From: Clostridium ljungdahlii
GTDB lineage: Bacteria; Bacillota; Clostridia; Clostridiales; Clostridiaceae
NCBI RefSeq assembly: GCF_001636845.1
Contig: NZ_LITT01000008.1
Span: forward strand, 1 to 64,000
Length of the DNA stretch: 64,000 nt
Reading direction: 5' to 3'
A program made the translations under genes and the position numbers. Shown in pieces: positions 1 through 8,265 of this stretch. The stretch's first letter is position 1, and every line of letters starts with the position of its first letter. The notes under the pieces were generated by a model. The model had not been told where the DNA came from. It did not search any database and saw only the letters and a program-made list of their open reading frames with translations.

Positions 1-151
1 TATTATTTTCTGTAGACATTTATATTCATCCTTTGTTTATGTTTTCTAGCAGAAATATAATACAATAAGATGGTTATGAATGTCTACTTTAATTCCATAA
101 TTTGTTATGAAATTTGCTCATTTATTATAGAATATATAAGCAAATCTGCTA

Positions 152-187
152 TTGACATATTTAGAAGTAAGTACTAGTATATATAAT
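152..187 (+). promoter_or_regulatory. sigma-A promoter of the feo operon
   Basis: A TTGACA -35 box lies at 152-157 and a TAGTAT -10 box at 175-180 with a 17-base spacer. A better TATAAT occurs at 182-187, but its spacing from the -35 is too long. Transcription would begin just upstream of the Fur box. I see no gene in bases 1-150. Confidence 0.6.
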
Positions 188-193
188 ATAGTT

Positions 194-212
194 GATTATG
201 ATTATCAATATC
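194..212 (+). promoter_or_regulatory. Fur box upstream of feoA
   Basis: The 19 bases GATTATGATTATCAATATC match the classical iron box GATAATGATTATCATTATC at 17 of 19 positions. The site lies at or just after the predicted transcription start, so Fe-Fur bound here would block the feo operon when iron is plentiful. Confidence 0.75.
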
Positions 213-261
213 AATTATAAAACTGTACATAAAATTTTACTATTTTTAGGAGAGTGATATT

Positions 262-498
262 ATGGCCAATAGTATAGGACTTAATGAAGTTAAAATTAAA
301 TCAAGAGTTAAGGTAGTTCAAATATTACCTGAAAGTAAAGTAAGAAAAAAAATTATGGACATGGGTATTGTAAGAGGAACTGAAATTATTGTGGCAGGAA
401 AGGCACCCATGGGTGATCCGATAGAACTTCAAGTTAGAGGATACAGCTTAAGTTTAAGAAAAAATGAAGCAAAAGATATTTTAGTAGAACTAGTATAA
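262..498 (+). CDS. feoA: FeoA, first copy
   Basis: Small SH3-like FeoA protein of 78 residues, the usual family length. FeoA is a cytoplasmic accessory of the ferrous-iron transporter FeoB. The pattern of an LxxxxxxxKVRKKIMDMGIVRGTEI core followed by GDPIELQVRGYSLSLRKNEA is typical of the family. An AGGAGAGTG ribosome-binding site precedes the ATG. It is the first gene of the feoA-feoA-feoB operon and lies 50 bases after a Fur box, so iron-repressed expression is expected. Confidence 0.93.
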   Translation: MANSIGLNEVKIKSRVKVVQILPESKVRKKIMDMGIVRGTEIIVAGKAPMGDPIELQVRGYSLSLRKNEAKDILVELV

Positions 499-522
499 AA
501 AATTTGTTAGGAGGTGATTCAT

Positions 523-756
523 ATGATTGAAAGCAATATGCCTTTAAATGCTGTTTCAATGGGGAGAAGCGCTGAAATAAAAGATGTAGTTGGAAGTGAA
601 ATTATGTGCAAGAAGCTTATGGAAATGGGACTTAGTAAGGGAACTATAATTGAAATAATGAATAATGACATAGGACATTTAGTAGTAAAACTTGGTGAAA
701 CCAGACTTGTACTTGGACGTTCAATGGCACAAAAAGTTATGGTTAGAGAAGTTTAG
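523..756 (+). CDS. feoA: FeoA, second copy
   Basis: Second FeoA-family SH3-like protein, 77 residues, with the family core CKKLMEMGLSKGTIIEIMNN and the terminal LGRSMAQKVMV. I place the start at ATG 523, because AGGAGGTGA at 509-517 is the ribosome-binding site; an upstream GTG at 514 lies inside that site. The gap from the first feoA is 24 bases and to feoB 24 bases, so all three are one operon. Two FeoA proteins with one FeoB is a common clostridial arrangement; the copies are clearly diverged rather than a recent duplication. Confidence 0.93.
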   Translation: MIESNMPLNAVSMGRSAEIKDVVGSEIMCKKLMEMGLSKGTIIEIMNNDIGHLVVKLGETRLVLGRSMAQKVMVREV

Positions 757-780
757 AGTTAATATATTGGAGGCTTGATG

Positions 781-2823
781 ATGAATAAAAATTTGGTTAT
801 TGCTTTAGCGGGCAATCCTAACTGTGGTAAAACTAGTTTATTTAATGAACTTACAGGATCAAGACAGCATGTGGGGAATTGGCCGGGTGTTACAGTTGAA
901 AAAAAGGAGGGAAAATTAAAATTTCAAGGTAGAGATATAACAATAGTTGATTTGCCAGGAACATATAGTTTAGGGGCATATTCAGAGGATGAAGTTGTAG
1001 CCCGTGATTTTATACTTAAAGAAAAACCAGATGTGGTTATTAATGTAGTAGATTCTTGTAATCTTGAAAGAAATTTATATCTTACGATGCAGATTCTTGA
1101 AACTGGAGCTAAAGTAGTTTTAGCACTTAATATGATGGATGAAGCTAAAAATAAAGATATACAAATCGATGCAAAAAAATTGTCCAGTGCTATTGGAATA
1201 CCAGCAGTTCCAACAGTAGCAACTAAAGGTCAGGGAATAAATGAATTATTAAGTGAAGCTGTTAAGCTCGGAGATTTAAAAGAGTATAATTTATATAAAA
1301 TTGATTATGGCTCTGAAATAGAAAGAGAAACAGGAAAAATAGAAGTTGCTTTTTCAGAAGCAGCTGCAGCTCTTGAATATCCATCTTCTTGGACAGCATT
1401 GAAGCTTATTGAAAATGATGAATATATAAATAAATATGTGGGACAGAAAGTAAAAACAAATGCAGTAAAGAAACAGGTTCAAAATAGTATAGAAAAAATT
1501 ACTAAATCCATTGGCTATGAGCCGGATGCTTTTATAATTGACAAAAGGTATGAAAAGATAAGCAGTGTTGTTAAAGATAGTGTAAAGAAAAATACAGTTG
1601 TTAAAGAAACTGTTTCGGATAAAATAGATAAGGTAATTACTAATAAGTGGCTTGGAATACCTATATTTGCACTTATAATGTTTGGAGTTTATCAGATTTC
1701 AATAGGACTTGGTAATGGATCGCTTGCGGATTTAGTAAATAACTGTATAGGTAAGCTTGGGGCTAGTGTGGATTTTGGACTTCAGCATATAGGAGCACCT
1801 GAACTTTTGGCTGATTTTGTTAGAGATGGTATTTTTGGTGGTGTTGGTTCAGTTCTTGGATTTTTTCCTATGATTTTGATAATGTTTTTCTTGATATCCC
1901 TTCTGGAAGACAGCGGATATATGGCAAGAGCTGCTTATGTAATGGACAGGCTTATGCATGCAGTTGGGCTCCATGGTAAAACAGCAGTGTCACTTATAAT
2001 TGGATCAGGCTGTAATGTTGCAGGAATAATGTCAGCAAGAACTCTTGAAAACAAAAAGGATAGAATGATAGCTATTTTAATAAGCCCTTTTATGTCGTGT
2101 CCAGCAAGACTTGAAATTTATGGACTGTTTATTGGAGCGTTCTTTACAAACAAAAAAATAGGAATATTTAGCGAAGGTGGACTTATAGTGTTTATACTTT
2201 ATGCTTTAGGTATTACAGTTGCAATACTAATGGGTAAATTTTTAAGTTCAAAGGTATTTAAAGGTGAAAATTCATATTTTGTTATGGAATTACCTCCTTA
2301 TCGTATACCAACACTTAAAGGAATTTTAATTCATATGTGGGAAAAATCAAGTCATTTCTTAAAGAAGGCAGGAACTATTATTCTGATTGTGTGTATAGTT
2401 ATTTGGGTACTTACTAATTTACCAGCAGGTGCAGCGCAGGATAAAACAATATTAGCAAGATTAGGAGCGATTATAGCACCAATATTTAAACCAGCAGGCT
2501 TTGGAACATGGCAGGCAGGAGTTGCACTTATTACAGGGTTTGCAGCTAAAGAAGCTGTTGTTGGTACTTTTGGAACAATTTATGGAGTAGACGAAGGAGT
2601 ACATCTTTTCCATGCAATACAAAATACTTTTACACCGCTTACAGCAATGTCATTTATGGTAATGTGCCTTTTATATGTACCATGTGTTGCAACTATAGGA
2701 GCAGTAAAAGGTGAAACAAATTCAAGTAAATGGGCATGGGCAGCAGTAGGGTATACTTGTGCAATTGGGTGGATATGTGCAGTAATAGTATATCAGGCAG
2801 GAAGATTGATGGGATTTGTTTAG
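781..2823 (+). CDS. feoB: FeoB ferrous iron transporter
   Basis: Ferrous iron permease of the inner membrane, 680 residues. The N-terminal G domain has the P-loop GNPNCGKTS near residue 12, G3 DLPG near residue 57 and G4 NMMD near residue 117. A GDI-like helical region follows to about residue 275. The C-terminal membrane part has two Gate-type repeats, including the GSGCNVAGIMSARTL and PFMSCPARLE segments and the conserved MCLLYVPCVATIGAVKGE. GGAGG at 769-773 favours ATG 781; ATG 778 is the alternative. It is the transport component served by the two FeoA proteins upstream. Confidence 0.97.
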   Translation: MNKNLVIALAGNPNCGKTSLFNELTGSRQHVGNWPGVTVEKKEGKLKFQGRDITIVDLPGTYSLGAYSEDEVVARDFILKEKPDVVINVVDSCNLERNLYLTMQILETGAKVVLALNMMDEAKNKDIQIDAKKLSSAIGIPAVPTVATKGQGINELLSEAVKLGDLKEYNLYKIDYGSEIERETGKIEVAFSEAAAALEYPSSWTALKLIENDEYINKYVGQKVKTNAVKKQVQNSIEKITKSIGYEPDAFIIDKRYEKISSVVKDSVKKNTVVKETVSDKIDKVITNKWLGIPIFALIMFGVYQISIGLGNGSLADLVNNCIGKLGASVDFGLQHIGAPELLADFVRDGIFGGVGSVLGFFPMILIMFFLISLLEDSGYMARAAYVMDRLMHAVGLHGKTAVSLIIGSGCNVAGIMSARTLENKKDRMIAILISPFMSCPARLEIYGLFIGAFFTNKKIGIFSEGGLIVFILYALGITVAILMGKFLSSKVFKGENSYFVMELPPYRIPTLKGILIHMWEKSSHFLKKAGTIILIVCIVIWVLTNLPAGAAQDKTILARLGAIIAPIFKPAGFGTWQAGVALITGFAAKEAVVGTFGTIYGVDEGVHLFHAIQNTFTPLTAMSFMVMCLLYVPCVATIGAVKGETNSSKWAWAAVGYTCAIGWICAVIVYQAGRLMGFV

Positions 2824-2883
2824 ATTATACTTTTGATGAGAATGAATGTCAGTATCATCAAGAAATACGAAAGGATGATTTTT

Positions 2884-3156
2884 GTGATTATGAAAATTTT
2901 GAAGAGACTCTCAAAAGGAGGATTGTATTCAAATAAAATTATGGCTAAAGAACTTGGAATAGATGAAGGCATGGTTGAACAAATGATATCGCAGCTTGAA
3001 AGACTTGGATATATAAAGCGAGATAATATGAATGCTTCATCAGGTTGTGATTGTGGATGCTGTGATTTAAAAAAGAAAAAAAGTTGCTGCAGTGGTAAAG
3101 ACAATATAAGTATAGATTTATGGAAACTTACGGAGAAGGGAAAAGCAGCAGTGTAG
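2884..3156 (+). CDS. FeoC-like winged-helix protein with Cys cluster
   Basis: Small protein of about 90 residues directly after feoB. The N-terminal half reads as a winged helix (LSKGGLYSNKIMAKELGIDEGMVEQMISQLERLGYI). It is followed by a cysteine-rich stretch CDCGCCDLKKKKSCC and a short basic tail. Position and build match FeoC / clostridial FeoB-associated Cys-rich proteins, proposed to bind an iron-sulfur cluster and tune FeoB or transcription; this role is inferred. The start is uncertain: AAGGATGA at 2871-2878 suits GTG 2884 or ATG 2890, while longer forms would start at 2836 or 2875. Confidence 0.7.
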   Translation: MIMKILKRLSKGGLYSNKIMAKELGIDEGMVEQMISQLERLGYIKRDNMNASSGCDCGCCDLKKKKSCCSGKDNISIDLWKLTEKGKAAV

Positions 3157-3177
3157 GAATAAAAATTGCTTTCACAT

Positions 3178-3192
3178 TGATAATGATAGTCA
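3178..3192 (+). promoter_or_regulatory. second Fur-box-like site before flavodoxin
   Basis: TGATAATGATAGTCA matches the 7-1-7 Fur motif TGATAATNATTATCA at 12 of 14 informative positions. It lies in the 69-base gap between the FeoC-like gene and flavodoxin. The latter may therefore have its own iron-regulated promoter, as expected when flavodoxin replaces ferredoxin under iron starvation. Confidence 0.55.
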
Positions 3193-3225
3193 ACAAATAA
3201 AATCAATTACAAGGAGGATTAAGTT

Positions 3226-3654
3226 ATGAAAAAAATATCAATTATTTATTGGAGCGGTACAGGAAATACTGAGATTATGGCAAAAGCAATACAAGAAGGA
3301 GCCAAAAGTGAAAATACAGATGTTAAACTCGTTGGTGTAAGCGAAGCAAGTTTAGAAGACGTGTCAGGTGCAGATGTTGTTGCTTTTGGATGCCCGGCAA
3401 TGGGCGATGAACAGCTTGAAGAAAACGAAATGGAACCATTCATAGAATCCATTTTACAGGATGTTAAAGATAAAGATATTGCATTATTTGGTTCATATGG
3501 TTGGGGTAGTGGAGATTGGATGACTAACTGGGAAGGGCAGATGAAGGAGTACGGAGCAAATCTCGTAGAAGAAAGCCTTATAATAAATGAAGAACCAAAT
3601 GATGATGGACTAGAAAAATGCAAAAAATTAGGCGAGGCATTAGCAGAGAAATAA
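3226..3654 (+). CDS. flavodoxin
   Basis: Short-chain flavodoxin of 142 residues that carries FMN and transfers electrons in the cytoplasm. The phosphate-binding loop WSGTGNTE is at about residues 9-16, and the isoalloxazine-side loops FGCPAMGDEQLEE and FGSYGWGSGDWMTNW are present in order. AAGGAGG precedes the ATG. It sits after feoB and behind a Fur-like site, consistent with flavodoxin serving as the iron-free substitute for ferredoxin when iron is low. Confidence 0.93.
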   Translation: MKKISIIYWSGTGNTEIMAKAIQEGAKSENTDVKLVGVSEASLEDVSGADVVAFGCPAMGDEQLEENEMEPFIESILQDVKDKDIALFGSYGWGSGDWMTNWEGQMKEYGANLVEESLIINEEPNDDGLEKCKKLGEALAEK

Positions 3655-3682
3655 AAATTTTTAAATATAAGGGAGGTTGTTT

Positions 3683-4291
3683 ATGAGTAGAGAACAAGTA
3701 AATAAATTTTTTAATATAATTAATGAGTATAATGACTTTGAATACTTATTGTATGTGATAATATGCCATTGTGCTCCAACTTTAAAAAGACAAAAAATAG
3801 CCTCCCTCATTATATTTAGTGATAATGGAAGAAAGCTAAATTTAATATGGGAAGAATATAAGGATAGAATAAAAGAAAATTTAAAGATTAGTTTTTTTGA
3901 ATTGTGCAGGAATAAAAAAAATATAATAGTATTATTCTATAACGATAAAATGTTGGAAACAAGTATAAAATGTCAAAAAAATATAGATTTTCTAAATAGG
4001 TTTGGATATACAAATGAAATGGATCTTAACCAATGTTTATACCATTTGAGAAAAAGGTTTCAGAAAATATGCCCACACGAGATAGGCGTATTTCTAGGGT
4101 ACCCTATAGAAGATGTAATAACATTTGTAGATTGTCCTAGTATAAAGTGTAAGATGATAGGTTATTGGAAGGTTTACCATGATGTAGAAAATGCTAAAGT
4201 GATTTTTAATAGCTATGATTTAATAAAGGAGAAGATGATTGGACTTATTCTTAAGGGATATAAACCTACTCAACTGATATTAAATGTATAA
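3683..4291 (+). CDS. DUF3793 family protein
   Basis: Protein of 202 residues matching the clostridial DUF3793 family, recognised by the segment HEIGVFLGYPIEDVITF and by its frequent place beside feo genes and flavodoxin. The biochemical role is unknown. There are Cys residues in the middle and C-terminal half (FELCRNKK, CPHEIG, VDCPSIKCK). GGGAGG at 3671-3676 selects ATG 3683 over the in-frame TTG at 3677. It is 28 bases after flavodoxin, probably the last gene of the iron cluster. A role in iron handling is inference from context only. Confidence 0.75.
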   Translation: MSREQVNKFFNIINEYNDFEYLLYVIICHCAPTLKRQKIASLIIFSDNGRKLNLIWEEYKDRIKENLKISFFELCRNKKNIIVLFYNDKMLETSIKCQKNIDFLNRFGYTNEMDLNQCLYHLRKRFQKICPHEIGVFLGYPIEDVITFVDCPSIKCKMIGYWKVYHDVENAKVIFNSYDLIKEKMIGLILKGYKPTQLILNV

Positions 4292-4456
4292 ATCTAGGAT
4301 TACAGAATGGAACATGAATAATAATAGTTTAGGAGGTATACCTTTTAAGCTTTCTGACCTTAAAAAGAAATTTTGTAATAGATATACTTCCATTGTGCTT
4401 AGATCTCAGATTTGAAGTGAATTTTATTTAAAATACTAGTAAATTATCATATGAAT

Positions 4457-5180
4457 TTAATAATTTAATATAAAATCTGCTGCTTTAGCTGCACCACCCA
4501 AGCTTTTTATTTTAGCTGAATATATTTTAAGATTTTGTTTAAAGGTGTTATCTTTAATAATTTTTGTACACATTTTTAAAAGAAATTCCTTATTGAAATT
4601 ATATATACTAGGATTTAATGCACAACCTATTTCAGAAGCCTTCTCAGCATTAAAGTAGCGTTCAAAATGCTTTCCAGGAAAAATAATTGCAGGTACTTCA
4701 TTTTCAATGCATTGTACTGTTGTATTTTGACCACCATGATGAATAGCAATGTCTGCCATTTTTAGAACTTTGTCTGATGGAACCATATTCATAAAGTGTA
4801 CATTTCCAGTATTAGAGTTCGTACTAGCCTTAAATCTAGGATTTCCTCCTGCTGTAACTATAACATCGAATTCTGAACCTAGGAAAGTATCTAAAATTAT
4901 TTTTTGGTACATATCTGGAGTTATTGCTCCTGCACTTATTAACAGTATTACAATTTTTTTGCTGCCATAATTTTGGTATAGGTGGCTTATATCCCTGTAT
5001 AACTTTATATTCACAGGCTGCGGCATAGTCAGCTTCTCTTCCTGCAGCTCTAAATAGTATGCTGCAGTCTTGCTGCTTTTTTTTAATTTCGTCTGCTATA
5101 GCAATTAATCTGGTTATACTACCCAAAGCTTCTATAGAGGCTATGCCTGGTGTAAACAATATTTTTTTCAAATTAAACAT
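4457..5180 (-). pseudogene. UGT-type glycosyltransferase, broken
   Basis: Remnant of a macrolide/UDP-glycosyltransferase-like enzyme (GT1 type). The N-terminal piece (5180 to about 4980) reads LKKILFTPGIASIEALGSIT and ends near GYKPPIPKL. The C-terminal piece, in another frame, runs to 4457 and contains the donor-binding signature ADIAIHHGGQNTTVQCIENE. The frame changes near 4960-4980, and the roughly 130 residues normally between the two domains are missing, so there is both a deletion and a frameshift. It lies 7 bases after the tetR-like gene on the same strand and was probably its regulated partner. Function is almost surely lost. Confidence 0.75.
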
Positions 5181-5187
5181 CTCCTAA

Positions 5188-5799
5188 TTAAATTTTATTT
5201 ATTCCATTTATGAAAAGGTCTATAAACGTACTAATTTTGCACTTTAGTTCTTCATCAGAAAGTTTTTCTCTTAAAAAAAGTTCATGAAAAAAAACAAAAT
5301 TGAAAAAAGCACTATATATGAATTCTGCTGCAGATTCTGCATTAACTTTTCTGAAATAACCTTTATTTATACCTGAAATTATATAATTTTCTAGAGGACC
5401 ATTTAAATTTGGAGCTGATTTTTCAAGTAGAGAAAGATCTGGCCTGTTTCCGGATTTATCCATAGCATAGAGATAATGAAACTCTAACATGTTTCTTTCG
5501 GTAACATTTTTATAAAAGCACATAAAATAATCTATAAGTTCAGTTCGATAATTCTCACTTGCTTCTTTGGGAATTCCTAAAATTTCTATCGAAGTAAAAA
5601 TTTTAGAATATATAGCTTCAATTATTTTTTTCTTATTAGGGAAAATGCAGTATATCATAGTTTCACTAATTCCAATAGCATTTGCAATATCTTTGGCAGT
5701 AAAGCCATATCCTTTTTTTAACATAAGTTCTTTCCCAATGCTTACAATTTGTTCTGCTCTTTCTTCACGGCTCATCCTTGATTTTGAATTACTTTTCAA
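5188..5799 (-). CDS. TetR/AcrR family transcriptional regulator
   Basis: Repressor-type regulator of 203 residues. The N-terminal TetR helix-turn-helix (ERAEQIVSIGKELMLKKGYG...AKDIANAIGISETMIYCIFPNKKKIIEAIY) spans about residues 10-60, and an all-helical ligand domain follows. I start at TTG 5799, preceded by AGGAGG (complement of 5805-5810); the open frame extends upstream to 5877 but would cross the operator. A perfect 22-base palindrome overlaps its promoter, so it most likely represses itself and the broken glycosyltransferase gene downstream. The ligand cannot be told from the sequence. Confidence 0.88.
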   Translation of the reverse strand: MKSNSKSRMSREERAEQIVSIGKELMLKKGYGFTAKDIANAIGISETMIYCIFPNKKKIIEAIYSKIFTSIEILGIPKEASENYRTELIDYFMCFYKNVTERNMLEFHYLYAMDKSGNRPDLSLLEKSAPNLNGPLENYIISGINKGYFRKVNAESAAEFIYSAFFNFVFFHELFLREKLSDEELKCKISTFIDLFINGINKI

Positions 5800-5829
5800 T
5801 TTTATCCTCCTGTAATGTAAATATTTATT

Positions 5830-5877
5830 ACTTAGTAAGTACTTACTAAGTATAGTCCCGCTATTTTTTATTGTCAA
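5830..5877 (-). promoter_or_regulatory. promoter and TetR-family operator
   Basis: On the minus strand TTGACA (5877-5872) and TATACT (5854-5849) are separated by exactly 17 bases. A perfect 22-base palindrome at 5830-5851, half-site ACTTAGTAAGT, overlaps the -10 box and the expected start point. This is the classic layout of an autorepressed TetR-family gene. Confidence 0.75.
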
Positions 5878-6040
5878 GTAAAGAAAGTAATGATAATTTT
5901 TATGATATTAACAATTGGATCAGTTGTCATACTTCATGTGAAAAAAATTGTGTTAAACAGAATAATAAAGTAGAAAAGATTGGTGAGTAGTAATGTACTA
6001 AATTGTATATTATGTGTTAAAAATGAATTGATATTGAGAT

Positions 6041-6082
6041 GGGTAGGGGGATGCAGGATATTTCTACATATCCCACATACCC
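6041..6082. terminator. hairpin after the MerR-type gene
   Basis: An inverted repeat pairs GGGTA at 6041 with TACCC at 6078-6082, with an inner stem GGATA/TATCC around an 8-base loop. It lies just past the end of the minus-strand regulator. No long T run follows on the minus strand, so intrinsic termination is uncertain. Confidence 0.35.
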
Positions 6083-6096
6083 TTTTGATTAATTAT

Positions 6097-7257
6097 TTAC
6101 TTACTATTTTCAGAATAAAATTTTAGGGCTTCTCCAATAAATTTAGAGGCACCACTTTTGTGCTTCTCATCAAAGACTTTGATATATGCGGGTTTTGAAT
6201 AAAGGTCAGCCATAGTTCCCAAAAAGTTATCTCCCATATCCACGTTTAAAGCTTTATGCTGTTTTTTGTATGTATCTGCAATTTCAGAAACAATTTTTTG
6301 AATCTCTTTTGAAAAAGGATCTTTGCTTAAATCAGATGCAAGCTTTTCATATAGTTTCTCCAATTTAGGTTGATTATCTTTTAAATAAAATTTTAGAGCT
6401 TCTCCAATGAATTTACATGCACCGCTGCCATATTTCTTATCGAAGGCTTCTATCCACTCAGGATTTAGTAAATAACTCTTTGACATATAGTACCACCGAT
6501 CGTCTCCTCTATCACTTTTAAAAATTTCGTAATCTTTTTTAGCTGTATTTGTTATTTCTTCAGCAATTTGCTGGATTTCCTTTGAAAAAGGATCTTTGCT
6601 TAGGTCAGATACAAGCTTTTTGTATAGTTCTCCTAATTTGGGATGATTATTTTCCAAGCAGTCTTTTTTAAACTTATCATATTGCTTTGCTATATTCTTC
6701 ATAACACTATTGTTGATGTTTTTCTTTGCAGCTTCAATATATCTCTCAATACTTCCATATTGCTTTATAGCACTTTTAGCAATTTCAGATTCATTAGCTT
6801 TCATTGTTTCAATCATTTCATCAAATTTATCTATACTTCCCCAGCTTTTAATTACTCTATCTTTATTTTCTTTCTTGAATTCTTCTAATACATTATAATA
6901 TTCACTCATATCAAATTCTTTAAAACTCATTGTATTCGCTCCTTTTAAGGTTTTATTTATAAGCTCTATCAAACCATTTAATCTATCTCGTTTTAAAATG
7001 ATTAGTTTCTTATGATTTTTTAGTGCTTCCATCTTATCGAAGTGAGGACTTGTTAGGATTTCTTTAATTTCCTTTAGTGGTAAATCAAGTTCCTTAAAAA
7101 ATAAAATCTGCTGCAGAGTTTCAAGAGCTTCATCGTCATAAAGCCTATAACCTGCTTCTGTCAATTTAGTTGGTTTTAATAATCCAATTTTATCGTAGTG
7201 GTGCAGCATACGCACACTTATTCCTGTTAAATCCGAAACCTGTTTTACTGTTCTCAT
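6097..7257 (-). CDS. MerR family regulator with duplicated TipAS domain
   Basis: Regulator of 386 residues. Residues 1-70 are a MerR winged helix (VKQVSDLTGISVRMLHHYDKIGLL), followed by a dimerisation helix to about residue 105. The rest is TipAS-type antibiotic-sensing sequence. Residues 206-291 and 297-381 are near-copies, sharing LSKDPFSKEIQ, a SGACKFIGEALKFY type ending and the same spacing. Standard TipA-like proteins (about 250 residues) have one such domain, so this is an in-gene tandem duplication. It probably activates its own promoter (19-base spacer at 7348-7378) on binding an amphipathic drug; no dedicated target gene is adjacent. Confidence 0.9.
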   Translation of the reverse strand: MRTVKQVSDLTGISVRMLHHYDKIGLLKPTKLTEAGYRLYDDEALETLQQILFFKELDLPLKEIKEILTSPHFDKMEALKNHKKLIILKRDRLNGLIELINKTLKGANTMSFKEFDMSEYYNVLEEFKKENKDRVIKSWGSIDKFDEMIETMKANESEIAKSAIKQYGSIERYIEAAKKNINNSVMKNIAKQYDKFKKDCLENNHPKLGELYKKLVSDLSKDPFSKEIQQIAEEITNTAKKDYEIFKSDRGDDRWYYMSKSYLLNPEWIEAFDKKYGSGACKFIGEALKFYLKDNQPKLEKLYEKLASDLSKDPFSKEIQKIVSEIADTYKKQHKALNVDMGDNFLGTMADLYSKPAYIKVFDEKHKSGASKFIGEALKFYSENSK

Positions 7258-7347
7258 AACTTCACCTCAAATTTTGATTTTAGAGCTTTAATACTGCCTA
7301 ATACTCTGCCGGCATGAGTTTTATTAGTATTTTTAACCCTTGATTAT

Positions 7348-7378
7348 ATATTACACTATGACATAATGTTAGGGTCAA
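7348..7378 (-). promoter_or_regulatory. MerR-type promoter with 19-base spacer
   Basis: On the minus strand TTGACC (7378-7373) and TAATAT (7353-7348) are 19 bases apart. This overlong spacer is typical of promoters activated by MerR proteins. Within it lies the dyad ACACTATG-A-CATAATGT (7353-7369), 7 of 8 positions symmetric. It fits autoactivation of the adjacent MerR/TipAS gene. Confidence 0.6.
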
Positions 7379-7544
7379 CACTTTTAAAAATATTGTGAAG
7401 CAATAAATTTTTTAGATAAGATTCTAGCACATCTTTTTTTGAAGTAAAGTTGCGATAAAAAGTTGTTCTTTCCAAATCTGCGTGAGCAACTAATTTTAAC
7501 AGTTAAGATGACAAATTGTTTTGAAAAATAGATGAGTTTCAATA

Positions 7545-7576
7545 TTGTTGAAATAGAAACAAAAGTTTAATATAAT
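7545..7576 (+). promoter_or_regulatory. marR promoter with operator
   Basis: TTGAAA (7548-7553) and TATAAT (7571-7576) have a 17-base spacer. The dyad TTGTTGAAATAGAAACAA (7545-7562) overlaps the -35 box. The same dyad occurs twice before the MFS gene at 8184 and 8220, with the -35 in the same register in the first of them, so one MarR protein probably controls both promoters. Confidence 0.7.
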
Positions 7577-7610
7577 ATTGTTAATGTGTCAACAGATGGG
7601 AGGACAAACC

Positions 7611-8102
7611 ATGAATATGAATAAAGCGGAACATATTATAAAGGGTTTTAGTGATGTATATAATAAAATGGTTTTACTTAATAAGTTTAAGATGGAAATT
7701 AGTCTTAAAGAATATACGTCTTCTGAAGTGCATTGCATAGAATACATTGGAGAAAATGAAGATTCTAACGTAACAAAACTTGCTGAAGCCTTTTATATGA
7801 CTAGGGGTGCTATAAGTAAAATAACTAAGAAGCTCATAAAAAAAGGGGCAATTGAAAGCTATCAGAAGCCAGATAATAAGAAAGAAATTTATTTTAGGCT
7901 TACTAAACAGGGACAGGAAACTTATAAAATACATGAGGAACTGCATAAAGAGTTTCAAGAGAGGGATAAAGCCGTGTTTGAACAGGTAACTGAGGAACAA
8001 TTAGATATGATGCTTAGCTTCATGAAAAAGTATAGTAGTCACTTGGATGCAGAAATAAAGAAACAAGGTCTAGATATAAAAAATCAAAATGATTTTGAAT
8101 AG
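7611..8102 (+). CDS. MarR family transcriptional regulator
   Basis: Winged-helix regulator of 163 residues. The recognition region NVTKLAEAFYMTRGAISKITKKLIKKGAIESYQKPDNKKEIYFRLTKQG is the MarR core with the DNA-binding wing. GGGAGG at 7598-7603 points to ATG 7611; an in-frame ATG at 7578 lacks a site. The gene precedes an MFS drug exporter, with a terminator between, and both promoters carry the same TTGTTG-N6-AAACAA dyad. It most likely represses both until a drug or phenolic ligand binds. Confidence 0.9.
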   Translation: MNMNKAEHIIKGFSDVYNKMVLLNKFKMEISLKEYTSSEVHCIEYIGENEDSNVTKLAEAFYMTRGAISKITKKLIKKGAIESYQKPDNKKEIYFRLTKQGQETYKIHEELHKEFQERDKAVFEQVTEEQLDMMLSFMKKYSSHLDAEIKKQGLDIKNQNDFE

Positions 8103-8128
8103 TGTGATTGTATCAAAAAATAACTTAA

Positions 8129-8185
8129 AGCAGAGCTGTATGAAAACGCTGGAATATCAGTGATTTTATACAGCTCTGCTTTATT
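8129..8185 (+). terminator. terminator after marR
   Basis: Arms of about 14 bases, AAGCAGAGCTGTAT (8128-8141) and its exact complement ATACAGCTCTGCTT (8168-8181), enclose a 26-base loop and end in T-rich sequence. It separates marR from the MFS promoter. Confidence 0.75.
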
Positions 8186-8237
8186 GTTGACAAGGAAACA
8201 ATAAAATGATAGAATATTTATGTTGCCAAGGAAACAA
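8184..8237 (+). promoter_or_regulatory. MFS exporter promoter with two MarR-type operators
   Basis: TTGACA (8187-8192) and TAGAAT (8210-8215) have a 17-base spacer. Operator 1 is TTGTTGACAAGGAAACAA (8184-8201), over the -35. Operator 2 is ATGTTGCCAAGGAAACAA (8220-8237), after the start point. Both are near-palindromes of the form TTGTTnCCnnGGnAACAA and match the site before marR. Confidence 0.7.
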
Positions 8238-8265
8238 AAATATAACTTTTGAAGGGAGAATTTAA

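Noticed and set aside
1-40. Minus-strand ATG with AAAGG before it at the window start
   Set aside because: It opens only eight codons before a stop, so it is not a gene.
2820-3206. Minus-strand frame opposite the FeoC-like gene
   Set aside because: Low-complexity Ser/Phe-rich shadow of the Cys/Lys-rich gene on the plus strand; no family match.
4292-4456. Possible small gene after AGGAGG at about 4331
   Set aside because: No start codon at a suitable distance leads to more than a few codons; treated as intergenic.
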